DNA from: Antedon mediterranea | Lineage: Eukaryota; Echinodermata; Crinoidea; Comatulida; Antedonidae | DNA: 64,000 nt | Reading direction: 5' to 3' | Assembly: GCF_964355755.1 (NCBI RefSeq) | Contig: NC_092673.1 | Location: 13,955,001 to 14,019,000 of the forward strand | Shown: in pieces, positions 1 through 11,340 of the stretch | How positions within the stretch are numbered: the stretch's first letter is position 1 | How the letters are laid out: every line of letters begins with the position of its first letter | Notes under the pieces: generated by a model | Told to the model about the DNA's origin: nothing | Database searches by the model: none | The model's input: only the letters and a program-made list of their open reading frames with translations | Position numbers and translations under genes: made by a program

Positions 1-128
1 AGTCTAATCTAGTGCAGTCTGAAACAAGGAAGAAAATTATGGCAATGCAACAAGATATTTTCTTCACAATAAGAGATTGCATTATTGACAAAATGACCCA
101 CAAAGTATCGATGTCACCAAAAACGAAG
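1..128 (+). CDS. Partial exon, unknown product, cut by window edge
   Basis: The frame starting at base 3 is open for 42 codons and ends exactly at a good splice donor (AAG then GTAAGA). It encodes a polar segment with residues such as RKKIMAMQQDIFFTIRDC. No domain is recognised. The open frame running off the window edge and the donor are the only support, so this could be an internal exon of an unseen upstream gene or a chance open frame. A possible later exon with a pyrimidine-rich acceptor lies near 383, but phase does not decide it. Confidence 0.3.
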
Positions 129-1124
129 GTAAGAATTGGATCAATTTTCATTCATATCGATTAAGCTTTAACAAAATAATTGTTGTTCCATGCTATGTCT
201 AATAATGTACTATACTATGGACCGAGTACGTTTATGGTTGCCCGGTAGGCCTACTTAACACTTGATTGGTTGTGATATCAGTTACATAAAAGAAATATAA
301 AGTACAAATATGTATTACTATATCACCTGAACAAAATAGTAACTAGAATTTAATTCAACATTGGTTTGTCTCTTTACATCAGACTTTGACTCAAGTTTTT
401 TATCAGCTTGCCAGTTTTACTTGAAAGGTCACCCTGTTTGGAACATTCTCGGAATGCTCCTACTCTTGTTGAACTTTCTCTTGTTCATCGATGTGAACAT
501 TGCAGTGGCACAGTACACTTACAATACATCTTTAAGAGATTAATTGGCTCCGCTAAAATCCAAAACCGTCCCAACATGTGCATTACAATTTGTTTTATGT
601 ACATAAAAGTCCAAGCGATTTCCGCTAAACGGCACGAAATCACCGAAAAACAGCTATTTTTTGGAGGTTTTTTCAAGGTAATTATTAATTGACAAATTTT
701 TTGGCTGTTTCGACATTGTAATGCCTAATTAAGTACCTACAATGTCATGTTATTTTTAATTTAAAAAAACTTAAAACGTCGTCGGCATTGATTTTTTAAG
801 TTGGACGATTTGAAAATTGCCCTGTGTTAAAGAATAGACTTGTTTTGCCAATTTGTTGAGATTTTTACAGAAACGTTCGTAACGTTTGACCTAGTTATCC
901 AATGATATTGGGTGTGCAAAAAGCTAATCAATCAAGCTTTCTAATGACCTAAAGTAAAATGTGATTGCTTCAAAAAAGGGGTTGTGCCGACGAAGTATCT
1001 GAACCAGTGTTTTGGTTTGTCAGTGACCGGCTAGGATAGGTTGCTAAAGTCGCCAAACCTTTCCTGAGCAGTCAGAACGTAACGTTAAAACAGTTGCTGA
1101 AAAAATACTTACCCAAAAGGTAAA
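129..1124. other. No confident gene; AT-rich spacer
   Basis: Open frames of 60-94 codons overlap at 361-692 on both strands. One encodes a cysteine pair (HRCEHC) but resembles no family I know. The rest is AT-rich sequence without clear repeats. Confidence 0.5.
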
Positions 1125-2511
1125 AGGTCTTTCCCGACTACGCCAAAGCGTTTGATAAACTGCCTCACCAAATTATTTTAAAGAAGCTGGCTAGTCACTT
1201 CAATATCAGAGGCAATGTCTGGAAATGGATTAAGTTATTTCTATTGGGATGTTCCCAAAGAGTCTTGTATCAAGGATCCATTAGCCCATCATCCCCAGTT
1301 ACCTCTGGCATACCACAGGGCAGCGTACTTGGACCCCTTATTTTTAACTTGTTTATCATCTATTATCTCCCCATGTGCATTGTTTGCCGATGACACGATA
1401 ATTTATAGAAATATATTTGCAGTAGATGATGAAGTTGTTCTTCAGTGCGATCTTCTTGGTGTGATCTAAATGAAATGGAGCTTAACTTAAATAAAACCAA
1501 GGTTCTCCACATTACAAGAACAAGGAAAGAATATAGACCTGTTTATCATATAAATGACTTGCCTATTAAATCCGTATCTAGTCGTTGTCATCTGGGGGTC
1601 ACGATTAATAGTGACCTTACTTGGGATGACCATGTAAACTTAATTATTTCTCGTTCAAATCGAATGTTAGTTTTTATTACTAGTATTGCAGGAGGATCAT
1701 CCCCTTCAGCAATGTTCTCGCTCTATAAAGCTCTCATTGTCCCCATCCTTGAATATGGTTTGTTTGAAGAGGTTACCCAGAGGGCCCAGTTGGTGATCAG
1801 TGGCTGTGATGTACTAATACACCGGGGTAACCCCCTACTCGTCTCGAAAGATGTACTAGGTTCTTTAAAGTGCACACGAGCAAGTTGTGTACACTGGACC
1901 TACGGTTTATAGTCCTTATCCGAGAAAACTCGTTCTACCACCAGAACCATGGAGTGAGTGAGCCTCGAACCCCTGCCGATGTTATGGCTACGTGAGTACG
2001 GTTCCACTGTCTTAACCACTCGGCCACTCACTCACTCATGGTGTCTCTGCGTGGTTGCCTCGAACCAAAACACTTGCGGAACGTATCGAGGCAGTCCAGC
2101 AAAGGGCCACTAGGCTTGTCCTTAAACAAAGAAGAGGTGAAATGGAATACGAGGAACGTCTCACTAAGCTAAATTGGCCTACACTATCTAATCGAAGAAA
2201 TTATCTTCTGTTATCCTTTGTTTGTAAATCACTTATTAAAACGGTTGATTGTAGTAGTGTTCGTCAATTTATAGTTGTTAATGGCCAACACGTTGATACA
2301 CTCAAGTTCATTCATCACTATGCTTGAACCAATTGTCTTCATCATTCCGCTATTAACATATTTCCTAGGTTATGGGAACAGTTACCGGAAATGATTACAA
2401 ATTCTTTAATTTTCCAACATTTAAATTCACTTAAATCACATGTATTATATTGACTTTGTTGAATCGACTATAAGTATTCTTGTATTCTTTATTTATTTTT
2501 ATCAATTTATC
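1125..2511 (+). mobile_element. Decayed LINE reverse transcriptase, 3' part
   Basis: This is a 5'-truncated non-LTR retrotransposon. In shifting frames it shows RT motif A (DYAKAFDKLPHQ), motif B (SGIPQGSVLGPL) and motif C (ALFADDTIIY). A thumb-region segment follows (MELNLNKTKVLHI, CHLGVTINSDLTWDDHV), then the usual C-terminal block (IEAVQQRATRLVL, RLWEQLPEMI). Several one-base indels break the frame, notably between motifs B and C. The coding sequence is split by a SINE at 1760-2037 and resumes directly after it. The 3' end abuts the Harbinger element at 2515. The arrangement fits a CR1/Jockey-type LINE; the exact clade is not resolved. Confidence 0.85.
1760..2037 (-). mobile_element. tRNA-derived SINE inserted in the LINE
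   Basis: Read on the minus strand, the element begins with a tRNA-like head. An A-box-like TGGCCGAGTGGTTAAG lies at 2011-2026 and a B-box GGTTCGAGGC at 1962-1971, as in Ser/Leu-type tRNA. A tRNA-unrelated body follows, containing GGTCCAGTGTACAC and AAAGAACCTAGTACA. Similar GGTCCCGTGTAC-type blocks occur in widespread invertebrate SINEs (from memory, not checked). A 5-bp ATGGT is duplicated at 1755-1759 and 2038-2042, and removing the insert joins the LINE codons without a shift. The tRNA-like part lacks a plausible mature acceptor context, so it is not called a tRNA gene. Confidence 0.8.
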
Positions 2512-2514
2512 TAA

Positions 2515-2533
2515 GGTCGTGTTTATACAACAC
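2515..2533 (+). repeat. Harbinger left terminal inverted repeat
   Basis: GGTCGTGTTTATACAACAC follows TAA at 2512-2514. It pairs with the complement of 6960-6978 with two mismatches. Confidence 0.9.
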
Positions 2534-2868
2534 ACTAAATTTAAACACGGCTTTAATTTTTAGCGTGTTGTTCGGACCGAGGTCAACCCACCTTAACGTT
2601 TGCTGTTATACTAGAAATCACGATACCGTGTTGTACCGGAAGTTTCATCAACACGCAGTGCATGCTAGGATAAAAGGTCAAATCGTTCGCTTGAATTGGC
2701 TGGGTTGTCAACAATCATCGTCGTCTCCTCGCTGTCCGATGTATTCGCGCGGTTTTTACCATTTTCATTATTGTATTCGTTCACGTTTGCATTGTTGTTT
2801 ATTTTGTTCTCGGTTCATTTAAATTAATAAAAGTTATTTTACGGGTTTCATTGTTTCATCTATACACC

Positions 2869-4402
2869 ATGGAAGAAGATGCCATTTTTGCGATGTTATT
2901 TTTTATTCTGTTTGGAGTGGGAAACGATAGAGGCCTACTAGTTGGCCCCACTAGGCTAGGCGTAAGACGTGGTAGGAGGATGGTTGCTGGCCTAAATGAT
3001 GACATTGTGGTATCACATCAACAACTGATGTATATGGCTTTAATAACATTTCGTTTGATAATAGAGGAGTATGTCCAAGCACCAAGATTTCGCCGAATGG
3101 GGCACATCTTTAGAAGTGACTGTTGGTGGCGTATTGATGTTCTCCAACATTTCAATAATAATCAATGGAGGGAACATTTCAGAATGACAAAACCAACTTT
3201 TAATTACCTATGTGACCGCCTAGAACCAATAATTCGTAGAAAACCAAATAAGTTTGGGCGCAATATGTCTACAAAAAAATGTGTGGCGATAACCATATAT
3301 AGACTTGCAACCTGTTGTGATTTACGAACAATTGCAAATTTGTTTGGTGTAGCAAGGTGTAGTGCATGTGTGGTTGTGCACCAAGTTTGTAGGGCTATTG
3401 TGCAAGTTCTCCGAGCAGAGTATGTTGTTTGGCCAACAGATCAACGCCTAACAGAAACCATCAACGGCTTTCAACAGAAGCATGGTTTTCCGCAATGTGC
3501 CGGGGCTATTGATGGTTCCCATATCCCGATAATATCCCCTAATGAATTTGCTGCAGATTACTACAATCGTAAAGGTTGGCACTCGATAGTGTTACAAGCT
3601 GTAGCCGATAACAATTTGAGGTAACACTATTTAAAAAAATAAAATAGGTTATTAATTAATAGGTTAACAAAGAAAAACTGAAATCTCAATTTGTTATTAA
3701 TTTATTGCTTTTCTTTGTTCTGCAGATTTACAGACCTCTATGTTGGTTGGCCCGGTAAAGTTCACGATGCTCGCATTCTACGTAATTCTGCATTGTACGA
3801 AAAAGGAGTAGACGGCCAACTGTTTCCGAGGGTTAGTACAGTACTTAAAAACGTAATATTGAACGATTGACTATACAATATATGTTTTTTACTAATAATG
3901 TAGAGCACTTGAATTTGTGATTTAAGGTAGATCAGACAATTTGCATTTGATTTAAATAAATCTATGCTTTTCTTCATTATAGAGAACAGTAGTCATAAAT
4001 GGAGTACATGTGCCGATAATGATTCTTGGTGACCCTGCATATCCTCTGATGAAATGGTTGATGAAAGGTTTCCCTGTGACCGAAAATATAACAAGGGAAC
4101 AGACAGTTTTTAATTACAGACTATCAAAAGCTAGGATGGTCGTTGAAAGGGCGTTTGGCATGTTGAAGGGGAGATGGAGAATATTAATGAAGCGTAATGA
4201 CAGTGCTCTTAAAAATGTGGGATGCATGGTGATGGCTTGCTGTATTTTACACAATTTGTGTATCGACGAGGGAGAAATTTATAACCCAGAATGGGAGATT
4301 CCCGAGGACCTTCCACAACCTGAACCACATGAAGAAGTCAATCCACAAGGCGGTGTTTCAGCAAATGACATAAGAGCGGCATTGGTACAAATGTTTGCAT
4401 AA
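2869..4402 (+). CDS. Harbinger transposase (DDE_Tnp_4 type), three exons
   Basis: Inferred exons are 2869-3620, 3726-3831 and 3983-4402, joined by GT-AG introns in consistent phase to give about 425 residues without a stop. The ATG at 2869 has a strong CACCATGG context. The N-terminal helical region contains QWREHFRMTKPTF. The catalytic core shows CAGAIDGSHIPI (first Asp), VGWPGKVHDARILRNS (second Asp) and ARMVVERAFGMLKGRW (Glu), with GDPAYPLMKWLMKGF between. These are the hallmarks of PIF/Harbinger transposases that cut and join at TWA sites. It converges on the Myb-like gene in the same element. The 3' end of the last exon is tandemly duplicated just downstream. Confidence 0.93.
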
Positions 4403-4700
4403 CAATCTATCTAGTTTATTGTATATAAATATAAATACAGTAGTACACTATAACTGGTTAAAGTCAGTTTTGAACATGCATCCAATATTCAACAGGATAA
4501 AAAATACTGTAAATATGTAAATTAAAGGTGATTTAGTAAAAACTATGTTTGCATAACAATCTATCTAGTTTATTGATTTCCTGTTTGTATATAAATACAG
4601 TAGTACACAATAACAGGTTCTGGTCAGTTTTGAATATGCCTCCAATATTCAACACATTAAAAAATACTGTAATTAAATGTGATTTAGCTGAAAACTGATA
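4391..4700 (+). repeat. Two-copy tandem duplication at transposase 3' end
   Basis: The stretch starting ATGTTTGCATAACAATC at 4391 recurs at 4545 with about 154-bp period. It covers the last transposase codons and the 3' flank. The second copy has diverged by substitutions and small indels. It may carry duplicated polyadenylation or subterminal signals. Confidence 0.8.
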
Positions 4701-4849
4701 AATAAAGCTCTGGAATGAATTTTGCATAGAAATAATGTTGTATGTAAACTAAAAGTAAATGTGAAAAAATCAATTTAACATAAATACATGCACAAAACAA
4801 AACAAAAATCCACAGCATAATAATGAAAGTAAATAGCAGTGTAGGATGA

Positions 4850-6492
4850 TTACAACCAAGGCTTATGGATGGAGGCATTAGGGGATGGGCCCTGCTGATG
4901 TTCTTGAGGTGAGGGTGGACGTGTAGCTGTCGATGGATGTGAAGAGAGGGTACGTCGTCGACCAGAGTAACCAAGTCTTGCAGGATGCGATGGTTGTTGG
5001 CTGAAACCTGAATGGCCAGCTTCAGCAGATTGTGCTGGATGCAGAGGCTGTGCTGGCTGCTGTCTTCCAGCAAACATTTGGCCAAACATTGATAGAATTT
5101 GCATCTGCCTTTCATGGGCTCTCTCCTCATCACGCCGCTTTTCCTCAGCCTCTTCTTTTCGTTTTCTGTCTTCATATGCGAACATGTTCTGTTGTAGTTG
5201 CATCTGGTTGGCGTGATTGATCTCTCCAAATTCTTTACTGATTTTCGTCAACGAATTGGAGAACCCTGCCACCATTTCTTCTGTTTTTGCTTTCTTTCTA
5301 CCTATAAAAAAACATTTTTAGATATATTTGACTATATTACATTGAAGTGCTACGTGGTAAGAGGGTTATTTACAGTGGCTCTTCGTGATTCCCGCCACTT
5401 TGTGGTTGTTTTTATATATGTTTTTTGTCAGTAAAGAATAAGAACTAATTTAATCTCGACAATCCAGATCCAATCGTGCACTCTTTTTATTGCTTCACAT
5501 AAAACTTGAAACCATATGTTAACAAAAATAATACATACTTTTCAGAACAGTTTGGGACTGCCTCTTTTCCTCTGTGGTGTCGGCCATCTTTCTCTTTTTA
5601 TTACCACCTGAAGCACCAGCAGTACCTTAAAAAAACAATTGATTTGCACAATCCTTTAATTTTCCATACAAGCTTTGAAGAAATTAAGTTGAAGAAATGC
5701 AACTTATTATTAAAATAGTATAATCATTCATAACATTATAACATATAATGTTTTACTCTTACCTTCGAAAAATTCCTCCGTGGCCACATCAAGTTGTTGC
5801 TTATTTTGGTCATCCTGTAGAAGGTCTAATAGGCTGTCATTTTCTTCAACGTCTTCAAAATCTAAATTTAGAGCATTCCTAATTTAAGGTCTGCATAAAA
5901 TGAATAGAATGGCAGCTAACATTGGCATCCCTAAAATCAATTTATGAACTACTTCTTAATAGGTATCTTTTTGACAGACTATTAAATATTACTAATATAT
6001 ATTGTATGTTTGGTTAGGACACCTCTTTTTGAAAACCCTAGCTTATATTATGTAAATATAAAATATAACGTGACTGAATAAATGCATACCTGCTGCTGAT
6101 GCTTCACTGCAAACTGTTGTGTCAGTGTTAACAGAATTTGTGTCATCCATCAGGTCGATGAAAGTCATTTCATCCATTGTGTCCCGGATTTCTTTAGGCT
6201 TACTGACTGGCCTATCTCCAAAAATTTCGTCCATTTCTGGGGAAAAAACCCAGTCGGTTGGTGGATTCCCAGACTTATTGTTTTCGTCTTTTGCCGATGT
6301 GTACTGGCGCCGTAGGTTTTTACATTTGTTAATCACCTGCTTTGACGAAAATGTAAAACCCATTTCTTTTAGTTTTTCTGTTATCTCTGAATACACCGAA
6401 CTATTCCGACGGGTACCGTCAAATCCGCTTTGTATCTTGTGTTGGCCCCAAATACTTATTAGTGCCTGTGTGGCACTGTCGTTCCAAGTCAT
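4850..6492 (-). CDS. Harbinger Myb/SANT-like accessory protein, four exons
   Basis: Minus-strand exons 6492-6090, 5861-5763, 5625-5539 and 5301-4850 splice in phase to about 346 residues. Exon 1 encodes a trihelix/Myb-like DNA-binding domain (MTWNDSATQALISIWGQHK, then CKNLRRQYTSAKDENNKSG and DWVFSPEMDEIFG). Exons 2-3 add an acidic segment and a basic KKRKM stretch that may be a nuclear signal. Exon 4 has a charged coiled coil (EDRKRKEEAEEKRRDEE) and a Pro/Gln-rich tail. In known Harbinger systems such a protein binds the transposon ends and brings the transposase into the nucleus. The assignment rests on domain look and on its place within the same element. Confidence 0.85.
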
Positions 6493-6959
6493 CGTTATTT
6501 TTAGGCTCTACAAAGTGCAGGCAGCAGGGTGAAAGATGGCGAAGAAATGGCAACATTTTATTCTCACTTGCTTGTAGAAGATAATCTGTTACGTAATATT
6601 AACTAGAAATTCTACTGATGAGACCGCCACTGGTTACAAATAATCTGTTCCGACGACGATTATCTGAATGCGCACTGTTTAATCTTTTGTTTGTACCCTG
6701 GGCAGGCAGCGAAGCAGTAATAAATGGGCCCAATCTTGTTAGCAACGTCGCATGACATGATTGATATTACGACCTGTTTTAACGAGAGGTCAAAATATAC
6801 CCTGAGGACACTTCCAACACGGTAACGGCGACCGGGAATCCACCAAATTTTAGGATTCAGCCAAGTAGCCTTTTTTGCAATTAAAATCTCATTACACGGA
6901 ATCTCTTTGTTGTTATACAACACACTTTTCGTAGGCGTGTAGAATATGCGTGTAATAGC

Positions 6960-6978
6960 GTGTTGTATAAACGCGCCC
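6960..6978 (-). repeat. Harbinger right terminal inverted repeat
   Basis: On minus this reads GGGCGCGTTTATACAACAC, 17 of 19 identical to the left end. It is followed by TAA at 6979-6981. Confidence 0.9.
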
Positions 6979-7044
6979 TAATATAGTTTATTATACATCA
7001 TAATTGTTACTTTGGGAGTATGGAACCTGAACTCTTGTTATAGT

Positions 7045-7313
7045 GATTGATTCCCTTTCAGCTAAATTCTTAGGTGTCGATCTTGACTCTGGCCTGACGT
7101 GGAAAACACACATTTGTGTAATTGAAAACAAAATTTCCAAAAGCCTTGGTATTATCTTCTTATTTACCCCCTAATATCCTACGCATCCTGTATTGCTCTA
7201 TGATTCTTCCCTATTTGAGTTATTGTAATATTGTTTGGTGCAACACATATCCCACAAACCTTTGCCGTATTGGCAGACTCGTCCATTTAACTAATAAGAA
7301 AAGGATTACATAA
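7045..7313 (+). mobile_element. LINE reverse transcriptase C-terminal fragment
   Basis: Two frames give the thumb/C-terminal LINE pattern: AKFLGVDLDSGLTWKTHI, then PPNILRILYCSMILPYLSYC and NIVWCNTYPTNLCRIGRLV. One or more small deletions shift the frame near 7140. It is too short to assign a clade and differs in sequence from the LINE at 1125-2511. Confidence 0.75.
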
Positions 7314-7369
7314 ATAAGTAATATTTAGCTTTTAATACATTCCTATATTAGATAATGGTTTTTATTTGT

Positions 7370-8900
7370 TTATTTAGATCCCACATCAGATGAACACTAG
7401 GAAAAGAAAAGTCGACTACAGGGCTTTATGCAATGGTCCAGACCTTGATGCCAGAAAGCTACTCTAGAGAGGAAAGAAAAGTGGTCCACAACAAAGTATA
7501 TATTTTCTTTATACAATAGAGTATTTGTTTTAAAATATTATATTTTTATGTTTATTATAAATAACATAAACATCACTGGAGTTGAATTATGTTAGTTTCA
7601 TAGTCTAATGTATAGCTATTTTCCATACGCCAATTACCACTAAGAAATACAATATTATAAGTTAAAATGTGTTTGACCAAACAGACGAAGTGTTTAGTGT
7701 GAACACTAACACTAAGAGCAACAGAGTTTTATTCGAGTATACAACTGACCTAAAGAAACAAATTACTCATAAATGCTATTCCTGTATTGTCAAATTTGTA
7801 TTTATTATTTTTTTATATAACTTGACTTGTATATTTTTTCTTTATGCTGGATTTTTTTTATATTTTTTCAATTATTTGTGTAATATTTGCACATATTCAA
7901 GTCATTCTTTCAACCCAGTGGAAAATAAATATCATTACCCACAATTTCCTTCAAATAGTTATTGATGAACATTGGCATAATCCTCAAACTATAATTGAAA
8001 GATTTTTTGAAGAGCAATTCATAGATCCAAATTTTGTTAGATATAACTGCCAATATGTACAAAGGTTGCTTTAAATATTTGTTTCAAAAGTATGCTTTAA
8101 ACAAAAATCAGGTGGAACAACAACTAAACGATTTCTTGAAAACTTAAAAAAAGAAGAATGTGAGTTTGTTCTTGGTACTGTAGGACAGATGAAACTAAAG
8201 GAGCTAGAATAGAACGCTTGAAAGCATTGCTCTAAATTCTAAGAAATCTGGATACAATAAATTAAGCTGTATCAACCCACCTATTTTACCAATTCCAATT
8301 AAGAACGTAATAAGATATAATATTTCATTACATACTAGAATGCGCCACACCATGACTGAGGAAAATTTAAATAGTTTAGATCATGATGCAAAATCATGGG
8401 TAGGCCTTTACAAATATACTTATTTATTTGAAATATTATAATGTCATTTTGTGTACTAATTTAAATTACTGTATATGAATTATCATTTATTGAGTGTTTG
8501 CTTTAAAAACAACTTAAAAAACATATATACAGTAAATAGTACTTTAAGTTTATGTTTAACTCATAAAATAAGTACTATAATACTATAAATCAAGTCAAAT
8601 GAAATAAACTATCTAGAAATGAAGGCTGCCTTGTTTGAACTTGTTTGTATCATGTATTAATTATTTTGTTAAGGTGGCCAAATACTGTACGAGCTTTGCT
8701 CTTTTTTGGTCATCCTTCCATTTTTGCATTTATTCATTACACTTGTTTATACTGGAAAATAAAAACTGAAACTGAAACTAAAAGCCTTTTGTGTATATAG
8801 TTCAAATAGCCATGTTTTGATAAAAATTAACTAACAAGCGAGCACACTTTATTGAGTTAGTTTGATAAATTGTTATCTGTAGTACTGTTACATGTTGTGT
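7370..8900. other. Unassigned AT-rich region with short exon-like patches
   Basis: Short open patches occur near 7384 (MNTRKRKVDYRALCNG) and 7960-8073 (a segment with HWHNPQTIIERFFEEQF). Another lies near 8220-8400 (SGYNKLSCINPPILPIP). They do not splice convincingly and match no family I recognise. They could be debris of an unknown gene or element. Confidence 0.35.
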
Positions 8901-8929
8901 TTGTTAATTGAGTTTAATATCCCAAGATG

Positions 8930-9435
8930 GGATTATTATACACAGAAAAATAGTCACAGATTTGACATTGACGAAAGCGATCTCAATGGGGCGGAGCGCT
9001 GAAGCCGCTAAAGTTCACATGAAAGAAATTGGTTCTGAGAAACCAGTGGACGTTGTCAACATTTTGTGCTAAACAGCGCATAGAGACTATTTGTATTTTG
9101 CGCTATATAAATTAAAAACCATTAAACATACGCCATCCTATGACATGATGCATATACACTAACACAATTTTCTGTTTTACATTCAGTTTTCAAAATACCA
9201 GAGGAGACAATAACGAAGTACAGAACCCCACCAATGATGAAACTTTCTGATATCCCAAATAGCCCAACACACAATCACACAATTTCGCAATATCCTATGC
9301 AATTTACTTGAAATATTAATACATTTTGTAGGTAGGAGAAATCAGACTTGTAGGTCTTACAAGAAAACGTATAAGGACAATCCAACTTACTGACAATGAA
9401 AGCAACAATGTGGAAGTTTCACTGTGGGGTTAACA
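8930..9435 (+). pseudogene. OB-fold (RPA-like) repeat-family fragment
   Basis: A segment after the acceptor-like AG near 9332 reads GEIRLVGLTRKRIRTIQLTD, then NNVEVSLWG and a stop. The R-x-I-x-L-x-D ... V-x-V-S-L-W-G pattern is that of replication-protein-A-type OB folds. Upstream patches (KIPEETITKYRTPPMM near 9190 and a possible exon near 8940-9070) may belong to the same gene. It resembles the OB exon triplicated at 34.3-36.4 kb. Only fragments remain, so this is called a relic. Confidence 0.45.
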
Positions 9436-9574
9436 CACAGAAGTTGATTTACATCTGAGATAGTAAAATCTCCGTCAACAGCTGCTATCAAGCCTTGCTC
9501 CTATTAGCCTGCTTCACAGTTTAAAGAGGACGGCATTAATTTGCTGCCTTGTGACTTCCAGCCCGAAGCACTTC

Positions 9575-9908
9575 AGACAGTTTGCGTAGAGAATTCCCTA
9601 CAATAATTGATGGCATCGTCAAGCCGATGCCTGGCGAGGAATTTAAAATCAAACTTGTTGACGACGCGAAGCTGTTCTGTGTAAACACACCAAGGAAAAT
9701 TCCGTATGCCTATTGCAATAAACTGAAGAATGAACTAGAACTTTTAGAAACTCTGGGTATCATCACTAAAACAACTGAACATTCCGAGTGGTGTGCCCCA
9801 ATCGTTGTGGCTGCAAAGAAAGATCCGACTAAAATACTCTTGTGCGTCGACCTCTTGCGACTAAATAGAAATGCCAAGAGAGAGTACTTACCCCTCAACA
9901 AGCGGTAG
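9575..9908 (+). pseudogene. Ty3/gypsy reverse transcriptase N-terminal fragment
   Basis: The open frame encodes the start of a gypsy RT domain. It shows KLVDDAKLFCVNTPRKIPYA, then ELELLETLGIITKTTEHSEW, CAPIVVAAKK and ILLCVDLLRLNRNAKRE. The catalytic YxDD region is absent because the sequence jumps to integrase at about 9960. This marks an internally deleted copy. Polarity is plus and continuous with the integrase fragment that follows. Confidence 0.85.
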
Positions 9909-9959
9909 CAGATATCGCGGTTATTAGACCACGATCTTATCGTCTACGGATGCTGTCTG

Positions 9960-10430
9960 CTTATACCAGAATCGCTTCGCGGAGCAATGCTTCAACAGCT
10001 ATATCTCGGTCACCCTGGGATCCGATGCGCCCAGGATCGGGCAAGAACGATTGTATATTGGCCCAATATCGACAACGACATTGATCAAAGCATCAACGAT
10101 TGCAATTTCTGCCAAGATCGTCTTCCGATGAATCAAAGCGAACCTTTGATACAGAAGCCACGGCCCAGCCGACCATTCCTGGAAATCGCTGCTGATTTCG
10201 CCTACTTGAATGGTATCAATTATCTTATCGCTGTTTGTTGTTACAATGATTGACCTACCATCATCCCCATGGGTAAAGACACAACTTCGAACGCCACCGC
10301 TTCCAAACTACAAGACGTATTCATCACAATGGGTACTCCAGACGTCTTTTGGTTTGATGGTGGAATGCAGTTCACATCCGATTACTTCAAGACATTCGCT
10401 GGGGACTGGAAATTCACTATTCAGATAAAC
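9960..10430 (+). pseudogene. Ty3/gypsy integrase fragment
   Basis: A zinc-binding region (GHPGIRCAQDRARTIVYWP, then CNFCQ) precedes the core. The first His of the usual HHCC motif appears as Tyr. The core shows EIAADFAYLNGINYLIAV with the first catalytic Asp and DVFWFDGGMQFTSDYF with the second. The frame breaks near 10250. It belongs to the same deleted gypsy copy as the RT fragment at 9575. Confidence 0.85.
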
Positions 10431-10559
10431 TAGCTTTAGCTCTTCTGAGTTACAGAAACACACCCTCGAGAAAGGACGGACAGTCGCAGTTAAACTATTC
10501 GGCAAACCCAATCAAGATTCTTTGCCTGTCCATCGCCATGCCTTCAAAAAGAAATCCAT

Positions 10560-10794
10560 GTGAGGAAGGCCAATACGTTTCATAGTTGCAAAACAGATGC
10601 AAAAATGAGGGCTAAGGCTAATCTTGAGTTCGAAGCCATTGCTTCTGATTATCAAACATTGGCAAACAAAACCGCTAACAATGTTTATAATAAGCGCCAG
10701 CTCACATTCTACATGTTTTGTATTTATGCACTATCTCCAGACGAAGTGTATCACATGAGATTCCGTTGCGCACGCGCACGTCAGTTTGTTGCAT
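10560..10794 (+). CDS. Short open frame of unknown nature
   Basis: A frame without stops encodes about 78 residues, including KTDAKMRAKANLEFEAIASD. It starts next to the end of the gypsy integrase fragment and may be its degraded 3' continuation or unrelated. No domain is recognised. Confidence 0.2.
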
Positions 10795-10995
10795 AGGCAC
10801 AAAATCAAAAAAATTGATTATTTTGTAACAAATTATTATCTATCAAGCATTGTTTCGTTATGGACAACTTATCACTTGGTAAGAGGGATAACGAACAATC
10901 AAGAAAAATAGTAGAAGTAGGGCTTGAGAGCTCATAAACTTCGACGGGTTCCGCCGACCCTGCGGGGCCAGGCGTGCTAATTTGTAATAAACTCT

Positions 10996-11340
10996 CGCAC
11001 CATGAAAATAAGCCTCACAAAAGAAAAGGCCCAAGAAATATGTAATCAAGGTATATCGCTAAACACAAAAATTAGTGTCTCATCGGTTATAGGTAAGCTC
11101 GTTGCAGCTTTTCCGGGTGTTTAATATGGACCATTACATTACCATGGGCTGAAAAAGACAAAATCTATGCACTGAGACTAACAAGGGCCACTTTGATAGA
11201 AAAATGGCCATCACACTAACCGCTAAAAGGGAACTCAAATGGTGGATTGAAAATGCTAAATTGGAAACAAAGAAAAATAGATCATGGGTACCCTCTGTGA
11301 ACCTAACTAGTGATGCTTCGGGCAACAACAACAATGCGAC
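10996..11340 (+). pseudogene. DIRS-like retroelement RT/RNase H fragment
   Basis: Frames at 11002-11123, then about 11150, then 11190-11330 give: VSSVIGKLVAAFPGV, YGPLHYH, EKDKIYALRLTRATFD, RELKWWIENAKLE and VNLTSDASGNN. The FPGV-YGPLHY ... EKDK ... ELKWW ... DAS series is characteristic of the RT/RNase H region of DIRS-type tyrosine-recombinase retroelements. A stop and a frameshift lie near 11124-11150. No recombinase gene is seen nearby, so this is an isolated fragment. Confidence 0.7.

Larger units (their letters stand above)
2515..6978. mobile_element. Complete PIF/Harbinger DNA transposon
   Basis: A 4,464-bp element is flanked by the 3-bp duplication TAA (2512-2514 and 6979-6981), the target type typical of Harbinger. 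Its 19-bp terminal inverted repeats match at 17 of 19 positions. Inside are two convergent genes, a DDE transposase on plus (2869-4402) and a Myb/SANT-like protein on minus (6492-4850). This is the standard two-gene Harbinger layout. Both ends also carry a second GTGTTGT-type inverted copy just inside the terminal repeats. With both genes free of stops in the inferred splicing, the copy may be young or recently active. Insertion was into the 3' end of the LINE at 1125-2511. Confidence 0.93.

Noticed and set aside
1951-2037. Minus-strand tRNA gene (Ser/Leu-like)
   Set aside because: The A and B boxes are good, but the sequence is flanked by GAGTGAGTGAG repeats, lacks a clear anticodon arm and acceptor pairing, and lies within a duplication-bounded SINE.
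2851-2868. Earlier start for the first Harbinger transposase
   Set aside because: The frame is open there, but the codon at 2851 is TTG; the ATG at 2869 has an ideal CACCATGG context.
5032-5220. Plus-strand frame over the Myb-like gene exon 4
   Set aside because: It is the shadow of the minus-strand coding exon, which splices in phase and has coherent domains.
6660-6923. 88-codon minus-strand frame in the Harbinger right end
   Set aside because: It has no recognisable domain and lies in the subterminal region upstream of the Myb-like gene; likely chance.
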